The position numbers and the translations under genes were made by a program. Source: Actinomycetes bacterium (lineage in GTDB: Bacteria; Actinomycetota; Acidimicrobiia; Acidimicrobiales; Ilumatobacteraceae). Taken from it: a stretch of 33,662 nucleotides of DNA. Below the pieces are notes generated by a model. The model did no database searches. It was given only the letters and a program-made list of their open reading frames with translations, and had not been told where the DNA came from. Numbering within the stretch: position 1 is the stretch's first letter; every line of letters begins with the position of its first letter. Positions 17,059 to 25,231 of the stretch are shown in pieces. The stretch spans positions 1-33,662 of the forward strand of contig JANYKS010000058.1 in assembly GCA_025358125.1 (NCBI GenBank), written 5' to 3'.

Positions 17059-19779
17059 ATGCAATCTGTCGTGGTGTCCAAGCGGCTGGCGCCGGCTGAG
17101 GTCTCGAGGGTTCGAGGACTCGTCGAAGACACCGAGCGGATCGACGGATACCGGCCGCTGTCGGACCAGTCGTGGTCCGATCTCGTGCACGGCACCGACG
17201 ACTCGTTCGTCGCGGCGATGGTGATCGAACAGCACGACGGCCAGCTTGTGGCATACGCACAGGCCGTCGGCCATGCCAACGCGTGGACCCTCGAGCTCGT
17301 CATCCGTCCGAGTGCACGGGTGCTCCTCGGCAACGTCGCGAGACAGGCTCTGGCAGCAGTGATCGAAGCAATCCGAGCCGCGGGTGGCGGCGAGCTCAGC
17401 TGGCTGATCCAGGATCCCTCGCCGATCCACGACTCGCTGGCCGACGAGTTCGGCCTCGTCCCCAAACGGCGCCTGCAGCAGATGCGCCGGTCGCTGCCGA
17501 CCAACATCGCGTTCGATCTCCGGACCCGGCCGTTCGATCCGGCGCGCGACATCGACGAGTGGGTGCTGGTCAACTCACGAGCGTTCGCGTGGAACCCGGA
17601 GCAGGGCGGATGGACCGCCGCCAACGTGCGGGCGCGAATGGTCGAGCCCTGGTTCGATGCGGACGGCTTCCTCATCCATGAACGCGATGGGAGGATGGCC
17701 GGATTCTGCTGGACCAAGGTCCACGCCGGCTCCACGCCTGCGATCGGTGAGATCTACATCATCGCCGTCGATCCCGACTTCCACGGTCTCGGGCTCGGAC
17801 GGGACCTGACCCTCGCTGGGTTGGCGAGCCTGGCCGAGCGCGACATCCAGCTCGGTATGCTGTTCGTCGATGCCGACAACGTCGCAGCCGTCCGGCTGTA
17901 CGACACGATGGGATTCGTCGTGCACCGCACCGATTGCTTGTATCAGGGAGCGATCCTGAGCGCGCATTCGACGCCAACGGACGAACTGCCACGGTGGAGC
18001 GTCGCCGACGTGCACGAGTCGTTCACAGCGCGCACATTCCTCGCGGCCATGGATCGAGCCGGCGCCGACACCGATCGGCTGGAAGCGCTGTTCGACGAGT
18101 ACGCGATCCGCGCGATCGATTCGCGACCGGTGACAGCGGGCGACGGTGCTGCCGCGGAGGCGATCATCCAGGGATACAACGCGTGGGAACGGCAGGTCAA
18201 CGAATTGGTCGCCTACGTCTACGCCACCGTTGCGACGAACAGCTTCGACGAACCCGCTCAGGCGTTGGCAAGCGAACTCGCCAACCTCGATTCCCGCGGG
18301 CGGCCGTTGCTGACACGGCTCGCCGATTGGGTCGCGGCTCTTGGGCCTGCGCAGCTCGCAACCGTCAGCGCCGAGGCCCGCGATCACATCGGCCCGTTGC
18401 TGCACCTCGCCGAGCGGTCAAAACATCAGATGAGCGAGGTCGCCGAAGGGCTGTACGCCGAGCTGGGGGCGTCCAGCTCCGACGCGTGGTACCGGCTACA
18501 CGGTGATGTGACGTCACAACTCCACGCCGAAGTCAACTGGCCGCACGAGCAGGCACGCCGTCTCCCGATGTCTGCTGTCCGCGGGCTCGCTTCGCACGCC
18601 GACCCTGATGTGCGCCGCGCGGCATACGAAGCCGAGCTCGCTGCCTGGCCGACCATCGCCGTGGTCTGCGCAGCGGCGATCAACGGCGTCAAGGGCAGCG
18701 CCAACGTGGTCAACCGGCGCCGCGACTGGGCGTCGCCGCTCGACGCGTCATTATACGCGAACAGCGTCGGTCGCCCGGCATTCGATGCGATGCAAGCAGC
18801 CGTGCAATCCTCGCTTGCCGACTTCCGCGGCTGGATGCATACCAAGGCCGGCCTGCACGGCTACCAGGGCCCCCTTCGCTGGAGCGACCTCGTCGCGCCA
18901 CTGCCCATTGCGCCAGCCGAAATCAGTTGGGAACGAGGGCTCGAGATCGTGCAAACGGCATTCGATTCGTACGGCGGCACGCTCGCGGGTCTCCCCGAGC
19001 GGGCCATCGCTGAGCAATGGATCGATGCCGAGCCGCGGGGCGCCAAGCGTGGTGGTGCGTTCTGCATGCCGCTCGTGAACGACCGTTCGCTCGTTTTCCT
19101 CAATTGGAACGGCAGTGTCGATTCGGCCCAGACGACGGCCCACGAGCTCGGCCACGCCTACCACAACACCCAGCTCGCCCACCGCACTCCCCTGCAGCGC
19201 CGGCTACCTATGGCGCTGGCCGAGACGGCGAGCATCTTCTGCGAGACGCTCATCGTCGAGGAGGGCCTGCAACGGCTCGAGGGCCACGAGCGTCTTGGCC
19301 TGCTCGACGTGGACCTCCAAGGTTCTGCCCAGGTCGTCGTCGACATCCACAGCCGGTTCCTGTTCGAGACGGAACTGTTCGCCCGCCGCCAGCGCCGTAC
19401 CCTCGGTGTCACCGAACTGAACGAGATGATGCTCGCCGCGCAGGGCACAGCCTACGGGGCCGGTCTCGATCAGTCGACCGCACACCCGTACATGTGGGCG
19501 GTGAAGTCGCACTACTACGGCAGCCATTTCTACAACTGGCCATACACCTATGGTCTGCTGTTCGGTCTCGGTCTCTTCGCCCGTTACCGGGCAGACCCCG
19601 ATCATTTCCGTCATCGTTACGACGACGTGTTGTCGCGGGTCGGGATGAACACTGCGGAGGAACTCGGGGCGGCCTTCGACCTCGATGTCACCGACGAAGC
19701 GTTCTGGATCGCGAGCATCGACATCCTGCGTGGGCGGATGGCCGAATACTCTCGGCTCGCCGCCGAGTTGACGCCGTGA
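17059..19779 (+). CDS. Fusion: mycothiol-synthase-like double GNAT domain + M3-family oligoendopeptidase (PepF-like)
   Basis: 906 residues in one uninterrupted frame. Residues 1-300 look like mycothiol synthase (MshD): a degenerate first GNAT domain, then an active-looking second one with GFCWTKVHAG, GEIYIIAVDPDFHGLGLGRD and FVDADNVAAVRLYDTMGFVVH. MshD adds the acetyl group in the last step of mycothiol synthesis. Residues about 310-906 are a complete M3 peptidase of the PepF type, with the zinc site H695-E-L-G-H699 and E722 in AETASIFCE, plus the conserved YYGSHFYNWPYTYGLLFGLGLFA near the end. No stop, start-with-ribosome-site or frameshift lies at the junction. No signal peptide is present, so it is cytoplasmic. 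The rlmN start overlaps its stop (GTGA). Joint function is unknown; the peptidase might process peptides or conjugates related to thiol metabolism, which is speculation. Confidence 0.88.
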   Translation: MQSVVVSKRLAPAEVSRVRGLVEDTERIDGYRPLSDQSWSDLVHGTDDSFVAAMVIEQHDGQLVAYAQAVGHANAWTLELVIRPSARVLLGNVARQALAAVIEAIRAAGGGELSWLIQDPSPIHDSLADEFGLVPKRRLQQMRRSLPTNIAFDLRTRPFDPARDIDEWVLVNSRAFAWNPEQGGWTAANVRARMVEPWFDADGFLIHERDGRMAGFCWTKVHAGSTPAIGEIYIIAVDPDFHGLGLGRDLTLAGLASLAERDIQLGMLFVDADNVAAVRLYDTMGFVVHRTDCLYQGAILSAHSTPTDELPRWSVADVHESFTARTFLAAMDRAGADTDRLEALFDEYAIRAIDSRPVTAGDGAAAEAIIQGYNAWERQVNELVAYVYATVATNSFDEPAQALASELANLDSRGRPLLTRLADWVAALGPAQLATVSAEARDHIGPLLHLAERSKHQMSEVAEGLYAELGASSSDAWYRLHGDVTSQLHAEVNWPHEQARRLPMSAVRGLASHADPDVRRAAYEAELAAWPTIAVVCAAAINGVKGSANVVNRRRDWASPLDASLYANSVGRPAFDAMQAAVQSSLADFRGWMHTKAGLHGYQGPLRWSDLVAPLPIAPAEISWERGLEIVQTAFDSYGGTLAGLPERAIAEQWIDAEPRGAKRGGAFCMPLVNDRSLVFLNWNGSVDSAQTTAHELGHAYHNTQLAHRTPLQRRLPMALAETASIFCETLIVEEGLQRLEGHERLGLLDVDLQGSAQVVVDIHSRFLFETELFARRQRRTLGVTELNEMMLAAQGTAYGAGLDQSTAHPYMWAVKSHYYGSHFYNWPYTYGLLFGLGLFARYRADPDHFRHRYDDVLSRVGMNTAEELGAAFDLDVTDEAFWIASIDILRGRMAEYSRLAAELTP

Positions 19780-20852
19780 GCACGGCAACGAAGCCGAGTC
19801 GTTACGACGTGACACGGGCCGAGCTCGGCCAGATCCTTGCCGACGAGCCCCGCTTCCGCGTCGACCAGCTTTGGAACGGGCTCTACCAACAACTTGCCGA
19901 TCCATCAGGGCTGACGTCGTTGCCCAAGAGCCTGCGTTCGACACTCGAGACAGAGCTCCCGCCAGCGCTCACAACAGTCGTCGAGCGCATCAGCGATGGC
20001 GGCGACACCGTCAAGTATCTGTTCGAACTCGCCGGTGGGAGCCGGATCGAGACCGTGCTGATGGTATATCCGGACCGGGTGACGGCGTGTGTCAGCAGCC
20101 AGGCGGGATGTGCGATGGGCTGCGGTTTCTGCGCCACCGGTCAGGCCGGGTTCACCCGTCACCTCACCACCGGCGAGATCGTCGAGCAGGTGATCCGCGC
20201 CGCCCGGAAGGCCCGCGACCTGGATCGGCGTCTCGCCAACGTGGTGTTCATGGGGATGGGCGAGCCGCTCGCCAACGAGGCCAACGTGTGGGCCGCGATC
20301 GAGCGCATCCACGACGACATCGGCCTCGGCGCGCGGCACCTCACGGTCTCCACCGTCGGGCTGGTGCCCGGCATCAAGCGGCTGACCGAATGGCCGATGC
20401 AGGTCAACCTCGCCGTCTCGCTCCACGCCGCGAACGACGATCTCCGAAACGTTCTCGTTCCGATCAACCGCCGCTACCCGCTCGATGCGTTGATGTCGGC
20501 GTGCGCCGACTACCTCCGCGCGAAAGGCCGCCGGCTCAGCTTCGAATGGGCGCTGATCGATGGTGTCAACGATCGTGATATCGATGCAAGAGAACTCGCA
20601 GGGCTGTGCCGGGCGCTGCCGCTGGCAGCTCACGTCAACATCATTCCGCTCAATCCGACCCCCGGCTACCTCACGCGGGGCACATCGCTGACGCGCGTCC
20701 ACGAGTTCCGAGACCGGCTCATCGGATTGGGCGTCAATGCCACCGTTCGCCGTAATCGGGGCACCGACATCGACGCAGCATGCGGGCAGCTCGCGGCCGG
20801 CCAGCCGGTGCAACCGGTCAGCCTCGGTCGGCGTCGAGATACTTCGGATTAG
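19776..20852 (+). CDS. rlmN: Dual-specificity 23S rRNA (A2503)/tRNA (A37) C2-methyltransferase
   Basis: 358 residues from GTG overlapping the previous stop as GTGA. A radical-SAM enzyme that methylates the C2 of A2503 in 23S rRNA and A37 in some tRNAs. The radical-SAM cluster motif is C112-A-M-G-C116-G-F-C119, followed by ATGQAGFTRHLTTGEI. VVFMGMGEPLAN and STVGLVPGI are typical. The C-terminal acceptor cysteine is C336 in DIDAACGQLA. That makes it RlmN and not Cfr, consistent with a housekeeping location. Its 3' end overlaps the convergent DUF6285 gene by 35 bp. Confidence 0.96.
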   Translation: MSTATKPSRYDVTRAELGQILADEPRFRVDQLWNGLYQQLADPSGLTSLPKSLRSTLETELPPALTTVVERISDGGDTVKYLFELAGGSRIETVLMVYPDRVTACVSSQAGCAMGCGFCATGQAGFTRHLTTGEIVEQVIRAARKARDLDRRLANVVFMGMGEPLANEANVWAAIERIHDDIGLGARHLTVSTVGLVPGIKRLTEWPMQVNLAVSLHAANDDLRNVLVPINRRYPLDALMSACADYLRAKGRRLSFEWALIDGVNDRDIDARELAGLCRALPLAAHVNIIPLNPTPGYLTRGTSLTRVHEFRDRLIGLGVNATVRRNRGTDIDAACGQLAAGQPVQPVSLGRRRDTSD

Positions 20853-21177
20853 CAACAGCGAGCTTGTCGCGAACACTCGCCCACACCGCGGCGCGCAGCG
20901 CGATTGCCTCGTCGCCGCTTTCGCCGACGCCGCCCGACCGGATCGCCGCCGCGAGCTCCTCATCACTCTCGAAGCCGAGCACCCGAAGCCGCTCTCGGTG
21001 TCGATCGGCCTGACCGGGACCGATCTCCAGCTCTCGTTCGACCAATGCCAAGACGTTAATTGCAACCCTGGCGTGGAAGTGCAGCCTTCCGGTGGTCTCC
21101 GTCAGGACATCGCGTTCGATCCACTCGCGAACGGACTCGACGAGCTGACGTGCTGTCGGCACGTCGTGGGGAATCAC
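20818..21177 (-). CDS. DUF6285-family protein
   Basis: 119 residues from GTG (VIPHDVPTARQLVES), whose start overlaps the phosphotransferase stop as GTGA. All-helical small protein with REWIERDVLTETTGRLHFHARVAINVLALVEREL, which I recognise as the DUF6285 type. Such proteins commonly sit beside ACAD10/11-like phosphotransferases and acyl-CoA dehydrogenases, so a role with its upstream neighbour is likely; the chemistry is unknown. Translation is probably coupled. Its last 35 bp are antisense to the end of rlmN. Confidence 0.8.
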   Translation of the reverse strand: MIPHDVPTARQLVESVREWIERDVLTETTGRLHFHARVAINVLALVERELEIGPGQADRHRERLRVLGFESDEELAAAIRSGGVGESGDEAIALRAAVWASVRDKLAVANPKYLDADRG

Positions 21178-22115
21178 CAGCGACCGTCCAGGGCGAGGAA
21201 GAGGTCGTGTTCGTTCTCGCACACCCGCCGGCCGATCGCAGCGAGCTCGTGGCTCCTCATGGCACCGCTGATGTGCGACTCAGCCTGCATAATGCACATG
21301 ATGCCCCATTTCAACGTGCCGAGCACTTCCCACCAACGCACGATGTCGGCATCCACCTCGACACCGGACTCCGTCCGGTAGGCGGCGAAGAGGGTGTCGT
21401 AATCGCCGACGCCGGCAACAGGCTTCGTAGATCCGAACCGCCACGCCTTCACGCAGATCCAACCGAGATCCTCCATCGGGTCGCCGATGTGGGCCAGTTC
21501 CCAGTCGAGCACGGCTCGCAGACCGTCGGGTCCGACCATCAGATTGCCGAGCCGGAAGTCGCCGTGCACGACGCACGACCGAGTGGGCGCTGGCTTGTTG
21601 GCCGCAAGCCACCGAAACGCTAGTTCGAACGTCGGGTGCGGGTATCCGACGGTGTCGAGCACCTCCCGGTACAGCTGGAGCTGGTCGGTCGCGACGAGCG
21701 ACGGCACGGCTGCCGGGTCGATCGCGTGCAGTCTCGCGGCGGCGATGGCGCAATCAGTCGTGAGCTGCTCGCGCGCGTGCGAATACGTGTCGTCGCGGAG
21801 GATCTTGCGGGCGATGGTCTCGCCCTCGACATGGCTGAGCACCATGAAGGCGGCACCGAGTGCGCCGGGATCGGTGGCTGCGGCCAACACCTCGGGCACC
21901 GCTACGCCAGCGCCGTGGGCTGCGCGCAGGACAGCGACTTCAGAGCCCATGTCGCGCCCGTCGCCGACGCGTTGGCGCTGCAGGATCAGCTGTCGACCGT
22001 CGGCGCTGAACTGCCACGTCTCACGCGAGGCGCCGCCCGACAGCCGTCGCACGTCGGTCACGCTTGCGCCGCTGAGCAGTGACGACAACGATGCTGCGAA
22101 ATCGTCGTGGCTCAC
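21174..22115 (-). CDS. Aminoglycoside-phosphotransferase-fold kinase (ACAD10/FadE36-like)
   Basis: 313 residues from GTG (VSHDDFAASL); a TTG 10 codons upstream at 22145 is the alternative start. The kinase-like fold shows LSGGASRETWQF (nucleotide loop), the catalytic loop VVHGDFRLGNLM with its Asp and Asn, and the metal-binding segment VLDWELAHIGDPMEDLGWI. This subfamily is found fused or adjacent to acyl-CoA dehydrogenases and is thought to phosphorylate hydroxy acids or their CoA esters. It is not expected to be an antibiotic-resistance enzyme. DUF6285 follows, translationally coupled. A TACGAT box 12 nt before the GTG supports the shorter form weakly. Confidence 0.9.
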   Translation of the reverse strand: MSHDDFAASLSSLLSGASVTDVRRLSGGASRETWQFSADGRQLILQRQRVGDGRDMGSEVAVLRAAHGAGVAVPEVLAAATDPGALGAAFMVLSHVEGETIARKILRDDTYSHAREQLTTDCAIAAARLHAIDPAAVPSLVATDQLQLYREVLDTVGYPHPTFELAFRWLAANKPAPTRSCVVHGDFRLGNLMVGPDGLRAVLDWELAHIGDPMEDLGWICVKAWRFGSTKPVAGVGDYDTLFAAYRTESGVEVDADIVRWWEVLGTLKWGIMCIMQAESHISGAMRSHELAAIGRRVCENEHDLFLALDGRW

Positions 22116-22181
22116 GGGCCGTGGCTCATCGTAAGAGGCTGACAAAGGACCGCGAGCGGCGAGGGGCGGCGCACCAGCGGA

Positions 22182-23402
22182 TCAGCAGCTGGCCGCCACC
22201 GTCGGCGTCGGATTCACAGCAGGACCCCCGCCGGGGTGGATCTCGAAGTGCAGGTGGGGCGTCGAGAACCTTGCGTCGCCGGTGTCGCCCACGTACCCGA
22301 TCACCGTCCCCTTGGTGACAGCACCGGTCGCGGCAAAGCTGTCGAGGTGGGCGTAGTAGTACCGGTTGCCGTCGTTGCCCGCAAACGAGATTGCGTTGCC
22401 GCCGAGCTCGTTCTGCCCTGGCTTGGAGACGCCATCGACGACGGCGACGATCTGGGTCCCGCGTGCGGCAATCATGTCGACACCTTGATGGAGCCGACCG
22501 CCCGATCGGGGTGCGCCGTACGTGTCACTGAAGGAATAGGGCGCGCCCTGCAACGGACAGACCCATGCGTCGCCCTGGCCGTAGATCGCGAACGTCGCCG
22601 CTACCGGACGACCGCCTGCTCCGCCCCCCCCGGTCGTGCCCCCAGACGAACTGCCTGAGGCGACGTTGCCTGTCGGCGGAGCCAGGCCGGCGTCGCCACC
22701 GTCGGAAGCACCACCTTGCACAACCGCTGCCGCAGCAGCGGCCTGGTCTTTCTTCAGCTTCTCGTCGGCCGCCTTCTGCGCCGCCTCGGCGGCCTTTTGG
22801 CGTTGGGCCTCGAGGGCTCGCTTCACGGCGTCGTCCTGCAGCCGGCCCGCTTCGACGATCTTCAGCTTCTCGACCTCGGCGAGTGCAGCCTTCTCCTTGG
22901 CCATGAAGTCCTGCTGGGCCGTCTCGTAGGCCTTCGATACTCGATCCGCCTCGTCCTTCTTGGCGTCGAACCGTTTGTGGAGTTCGGCATAGTCGTCGAG
23001 GCTGCTCGCCGACGCGTCGTTGACGATGCCGATCAATACCGCAGCGGCGGCCTGTTCGGTCGGGCCGACATTGCCGCTCAGCAGGGCGATGCCGGTCGTG
23101 CCGGCACCGATGTAACGATTGACCGCGACGGCTTCGACGGTCTTTTGCAGCGCGTCGATCCGTGCTTGGAGCGCGACGACTTCGGTATCGAGCTTGGCCT
23201 TTTCGTCGGTGAGCAGATCCAGGTGCGACTGGGCTTCGAAGTACGCGGCGTTGGCGGCGTTGGCGCGCTCGCGTGCGGCGGCGATCTGTCGGGCAGCGTC
23301 CTGCGCGGTGCCGTCGTCAGCACGCGCAAGGGAGGCGGGCAGCACAGGCGCCAGGGCACAGATCAGCGCGAAGCTGAGCGCCAACCCCGGAAATTTCGCC
23401 AT
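22182..23402 (-). CDS. Secreted coiled-coil M23-family metallopeptidase
   Basis: 406 residues from ATG; the open frame upstream is not family-like. Residues 1-28 form a signal peptide ending ASLARADD. Residues 32-98 and about 140-222 are long charged helices (coiled coil), like EnvC or RipA-type cell-wall regulators. An alanine run and a Gly/Ser-rich linker cover about 222-265. The LytM/M23 domain (about 283-398) has H305 and D309 in HQGVD and H383-L-H385 in TPHLHFE, with H352 also conserved, so an active zinc endopeptidase acting on peptidoglycan cross-links is expected. It is divergent from the ABC ATPase. The protein ends at Cys406. Confidence 0.93.
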   Translation of the reverse strand: MAKFPGLALSFALICALAPVLPASLARADDGTAQDAARQIAAARERANAANAAYFEAQSHLDLLTDEKAKLDTEVVALQARIDALQKTVEAVAVNRYIGAGTTGIALLSGNVGPTEQAAAAVLIGIVNDASASSLDDYAELHKRFDAKKDEADRVSKAYETAQQDFMAKEKAALAEVEKLKIVEAGRLQDDAVKRALEAQRQKAAEAAQKAADEKLKKDQAAAAAAVVQGGASDGGDAGLAPPTGNVASGSSSGGTTGGGGAGGRPVAATFAIYGQGDAWVCPLQGAPYSFSDTYGAPRSGGRLHQGVDMIAARGTQIVAVVDGVSKPGQNELGGNAISFAGNDGNRYYYAHLDSFAATGAVTKGTVIGYVGDTGDARFSTPHLHFEIHPGGGPAVNPTPTVAASC

Positions 23403-23466
23403 GATGTTTACAAAGCTACCAGTGGTCACAGTTTCGTCACTGTCATAGCCGTAGCGTGACCGCCCG

Positions 23467-24276
23467 ATGGAACCCACTCCCGCGGCACCCTCGCTGCACC
23501 TCGATCGAGTCTCGTTCGTCCGTGACGGACGGCAGATCCTCGATGACATCACGTGGTTGGTCCAGGCCGACGAGCGGTGGCTGATCCTCGGCGCGAACGG
23601 GTCGGGCAAGACCACGTTGGTGCGGATCGCGTCGATGTACGAGCACCCCTCGTCTGGCACCGTGACCGTGCTCGGCGAGACCCTCGGCAGCACCGACGTT
23701 CGCGTCCTGAGGCGGCGGATCGGCGTGATGTCGGCGGCTATCGGGGCACAACTCCGTCCGGGCCTGAGCGCGCAGGACGTCGTCGTGACCGCCAAATTCG
23801 CAGCGCTCGAGCCGTGGTGGCACAAATATTCCGAGGGCGACCACAGGCGCGCCCGCGAATGCCTCGATCGGATGGGCGTCGGTCAGTACGCGGGGCGCAG
23901 CTTCGGCACGCTGTCGTCGGGCGAACAGCAACGCGTGCTGCTGGCAAGGGCGCTGATGAACGAGCCGGGACTCGTGGTGCTCGACGAGCCGAGCGCCCGC
24001 CTCGACCTCGGTGGCCGCGAACAACTGGTCAACGCCCTGGCGGAACTCACCGCCGACCCCGATGCTCCCCCGCTGCTCCTCGTCACCCACCACGTCGACG
24101 AAGTACCGCCGGGTATGACCCACGCGATGTTGCTCCGCGACGGCAAAGTCCTCACGGCCGGGCTGTTCGGCGACGTGCTCACCGCGGAGGCCCTGAGCGA
24201 GTGCTTCTCGATGCCGCTGACCCTCGAACGGCGAGACGACGGTCGGCTCACCGCCTGGTCTCGGCAATCAGTCTGA
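23467..24276 (+). CDS. ABC transporter ATP-binding protein, no adjacent permease
   Basis: 269 residues. Complete nucleotide-binding domain: Walker A GANGSGKTT (42-50), signature LSSGEQQR (149-156), Walker B LVVLDEP (169-175) with E174, D-loop SARLD and the switch histidine in VTHHVDE. The Q-loop position reads GVMSAAIG, with Ser where Gln is usual. The overall sequence resembles the YlmA/ModF-like single ATPases rather than a specific uptake system. No membrane subunit is in the window. The substrate is unknown, and it might be a non-transport ABC protein. Its last 29 bp overlap the convergent SRPBCC gene. Confidence 0.9.
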   Translation: MEPTPAAPSLHLDRVSFVRDGRQILDDITWLVQADERWLILGANGSGKTTLVRIASMYEHPSSGTVTVLGETLGSTDVRVLRRRIGVMSAAIGAQLRPGLSAQDVVVTAKFAALEPWWHKYSEGDHRRARECLDRMGVGQYAGRSFGTLSSGEQQRVLLARALMNEPGLVVLDEPSARLDLGGREQLVNALAELTADPDAPPLLLVTHHVDEVPPGMTHAMLLRDGKVLTAGLFGDVLTAEALSECFSMPLTLERRDDGRLTAWSRQSV

Positions 24277-24715
24277 TCAGCCGGTCACGGCTGCGGGTGA
24301 TCTCCTCGTGGAGAACACGCTCGACGAGCCCGCCGGTCCACAGCCCGCCGCCGTAGTGGAGTCGCATCACGAGATGCGAGCCCGAACCGACCGCCGTGGT
24401 CTGGGCCGAGAGCCGCCACATGCTGTGCAAGCGGCCATCGGATTCGTCGCGCTCGAACACCACCTCGGTATTCGGCGTGCACACGGTACGCGCCATGATC
24501 AGCCGTTTCGACCGGGCGAAGGGGCCGATGCGGGCGCGGAGTTCGACATTCCAGCGTTGCAGGCCGTCGCGCTCGGCCACAGGCTCGGCACGGTGCACGA
24601 GAGTCATCCACTCCGGATAGTTCGACAGGTCGTCGATCCATCCGAACAGTTCGCCGGGCGCACACGGAGCAGAGAGATCCGCTGAGAGTTCCACGACTCG
24701 CAGTCTCGCTCTCAT
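24248..24715 (-). CDS. SRPBCC-family (START-like) protein
   Basis: 155 residues from ATG, preceded by AGCAGG at good spacing; an in-frame GTG lies two codons upstream. The family fold binds hydrophobic ligands in a helix-grip cavity. Typical features are ELSADLSAPCAPGELFGWIDDLSNYPEWMTLVHRAEPV near the start, the mid-domain hairpins, and a long C-terminal helix (GGLVERVLHEEITRSRDRLIRLIAE). The ligand is unknown; polyketide-cyclase-like and simple lipid-binding roles are both possible. Convergent overlap with the ABC gene suggests no terminator lies between them. Confidence 0.85.
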   Translation of the reverse strand: MRARLRVVELSADLSAPCAPGELFGWIDDLSNYPEWMTLVHRAEPVAERDGLQRWNVELRARIGPFARSKRLIMARTVCTPNTEVVFERDESDGRLHSMWRLSAQTTAVGSGSHLVMRLHYGGGLWTGGLVERVLHEEITRSRDRLIRLIAETRR

Positions 24716-24736
24716 GATCACCTGCTCACAATTTGC

Positions 24737-24760
24737 TCACATCTCCGACCGAAGATGTGA
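24737..24760. promoter_or_regulatory. 8-bp perfect inverted repeat, candidate operator
   Basis: TCACATCT (24737-24744) and AGATGTGA (24753-24760) are perfect inverted arms separated by 8 nt, in the 91-bp divergent gap between the SRPBCC gene and the small secreted protein. The heptamer TGCTCAC also occurs twice just to the left (24723-24729 and 24734-24740). It could be a regulator site for either gene or a 5'-UTR hairpin. Confidence 0.5.
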
Positions 24761-24806
24761 CCCGTCAAGGCATCGGATCACGGATCCAGAAACGGAGAAG
24801 ACAATC

Positions 24807-25166
24807 ATGAACATCAAGCACAAGGTCGGCGCCATTGCCCTCACTGCGGCCATCGCGCTCGGCGGCACCAGCGCCGTCCTGGCCGGCGGCAACGGCGACG
24901 GCACTGGAAGCGGGGACCGCGACGCGAGGATCGCCAAGATCTGCGCCCACAAAGACGAGATCGTCACCAAGCTCACCGAGCGTCAGACGAAGCTGACGGC
25001 CCGGATCGCCAAGCTCACCGAGGCCGCCAAGACGGCGACTGCGGCCGGGCACCAACAGCTGGCCGACAAGCTCAACGCTCGGGTCGCCCGCCTCGAAAAG
25101 GCGCTCGAACGTGTCACCACCCGCATCGCCGGGGCACCCGCTTTCATTGCGGCCCACTGCTCCTGA
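24807..25166 (+). CDS. Small secreted helical protein, two cysteines
   Basis: 119 residues from ATG, with GGAGAAG 9 nt upstream (one of the few clear ribosome-binding sites in the window). Residues 1-26 are a signal peptide (hydrophobic core AIALTAAIALGG, cleavage near VLA-GG). A Gly/Asp-rich stretch follows. Residues 40-108 are Lys/Thr/Ala-rich heptad-like helices with the repeated pattern KLTE/KLTARIAKLTEAAK. The mature protein has two cysteines, C46 and C118, at the two ends of the helical part, so a closing disulfide is possible. No family is recognised; it resembles small exported coiled-coil proteins of actinobacteria. A strong hairpin follows the stop. Confidence 0.75.
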   Translation: MNIKHKVGAIALTAAIALGGTSAVLAGGNGDGTGSGDRDARIAKICAHKDEIVTKLTERQTKLTARIAKLTEAAKTATAAGHQQLADKLNARVARLEKALERVTTRIAGAPAFIAAHCS

Positions 25167-25188
25167 GCTGCTGACCCCCCGCTCACGT

Positions 25189-25217
25189 GGCGCCTCGACC
25201 GGATCGGTCGGGGCGCC
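25189..25217 (+). terminator. Strong GC hairpin after the small secreted gene
   Basis: GGCGCCTCGACCG (25189-25201) pairs with CGGTCGGGGCGCC (25205-25217) around a 3-nt loop, with a single T:G wobble in a 13-bp stem. It is 22 nt past the stop at 25166 and 14 nt before the convergent DUF3499 stop. There is no U-tract, as is common for actinobacterial terminators, and it could work in both directions. Confidence 0.65.
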
Positions 25218-25231
25218 CGGCGCGCGTCGCG

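Noticed and set aside
21174..22115. Aminoglycoside resistance gene
   Set aside because: The fold is shared, but the sequence and the DUF6285 neighbour fit the ACAD10-like metabolic kinases.
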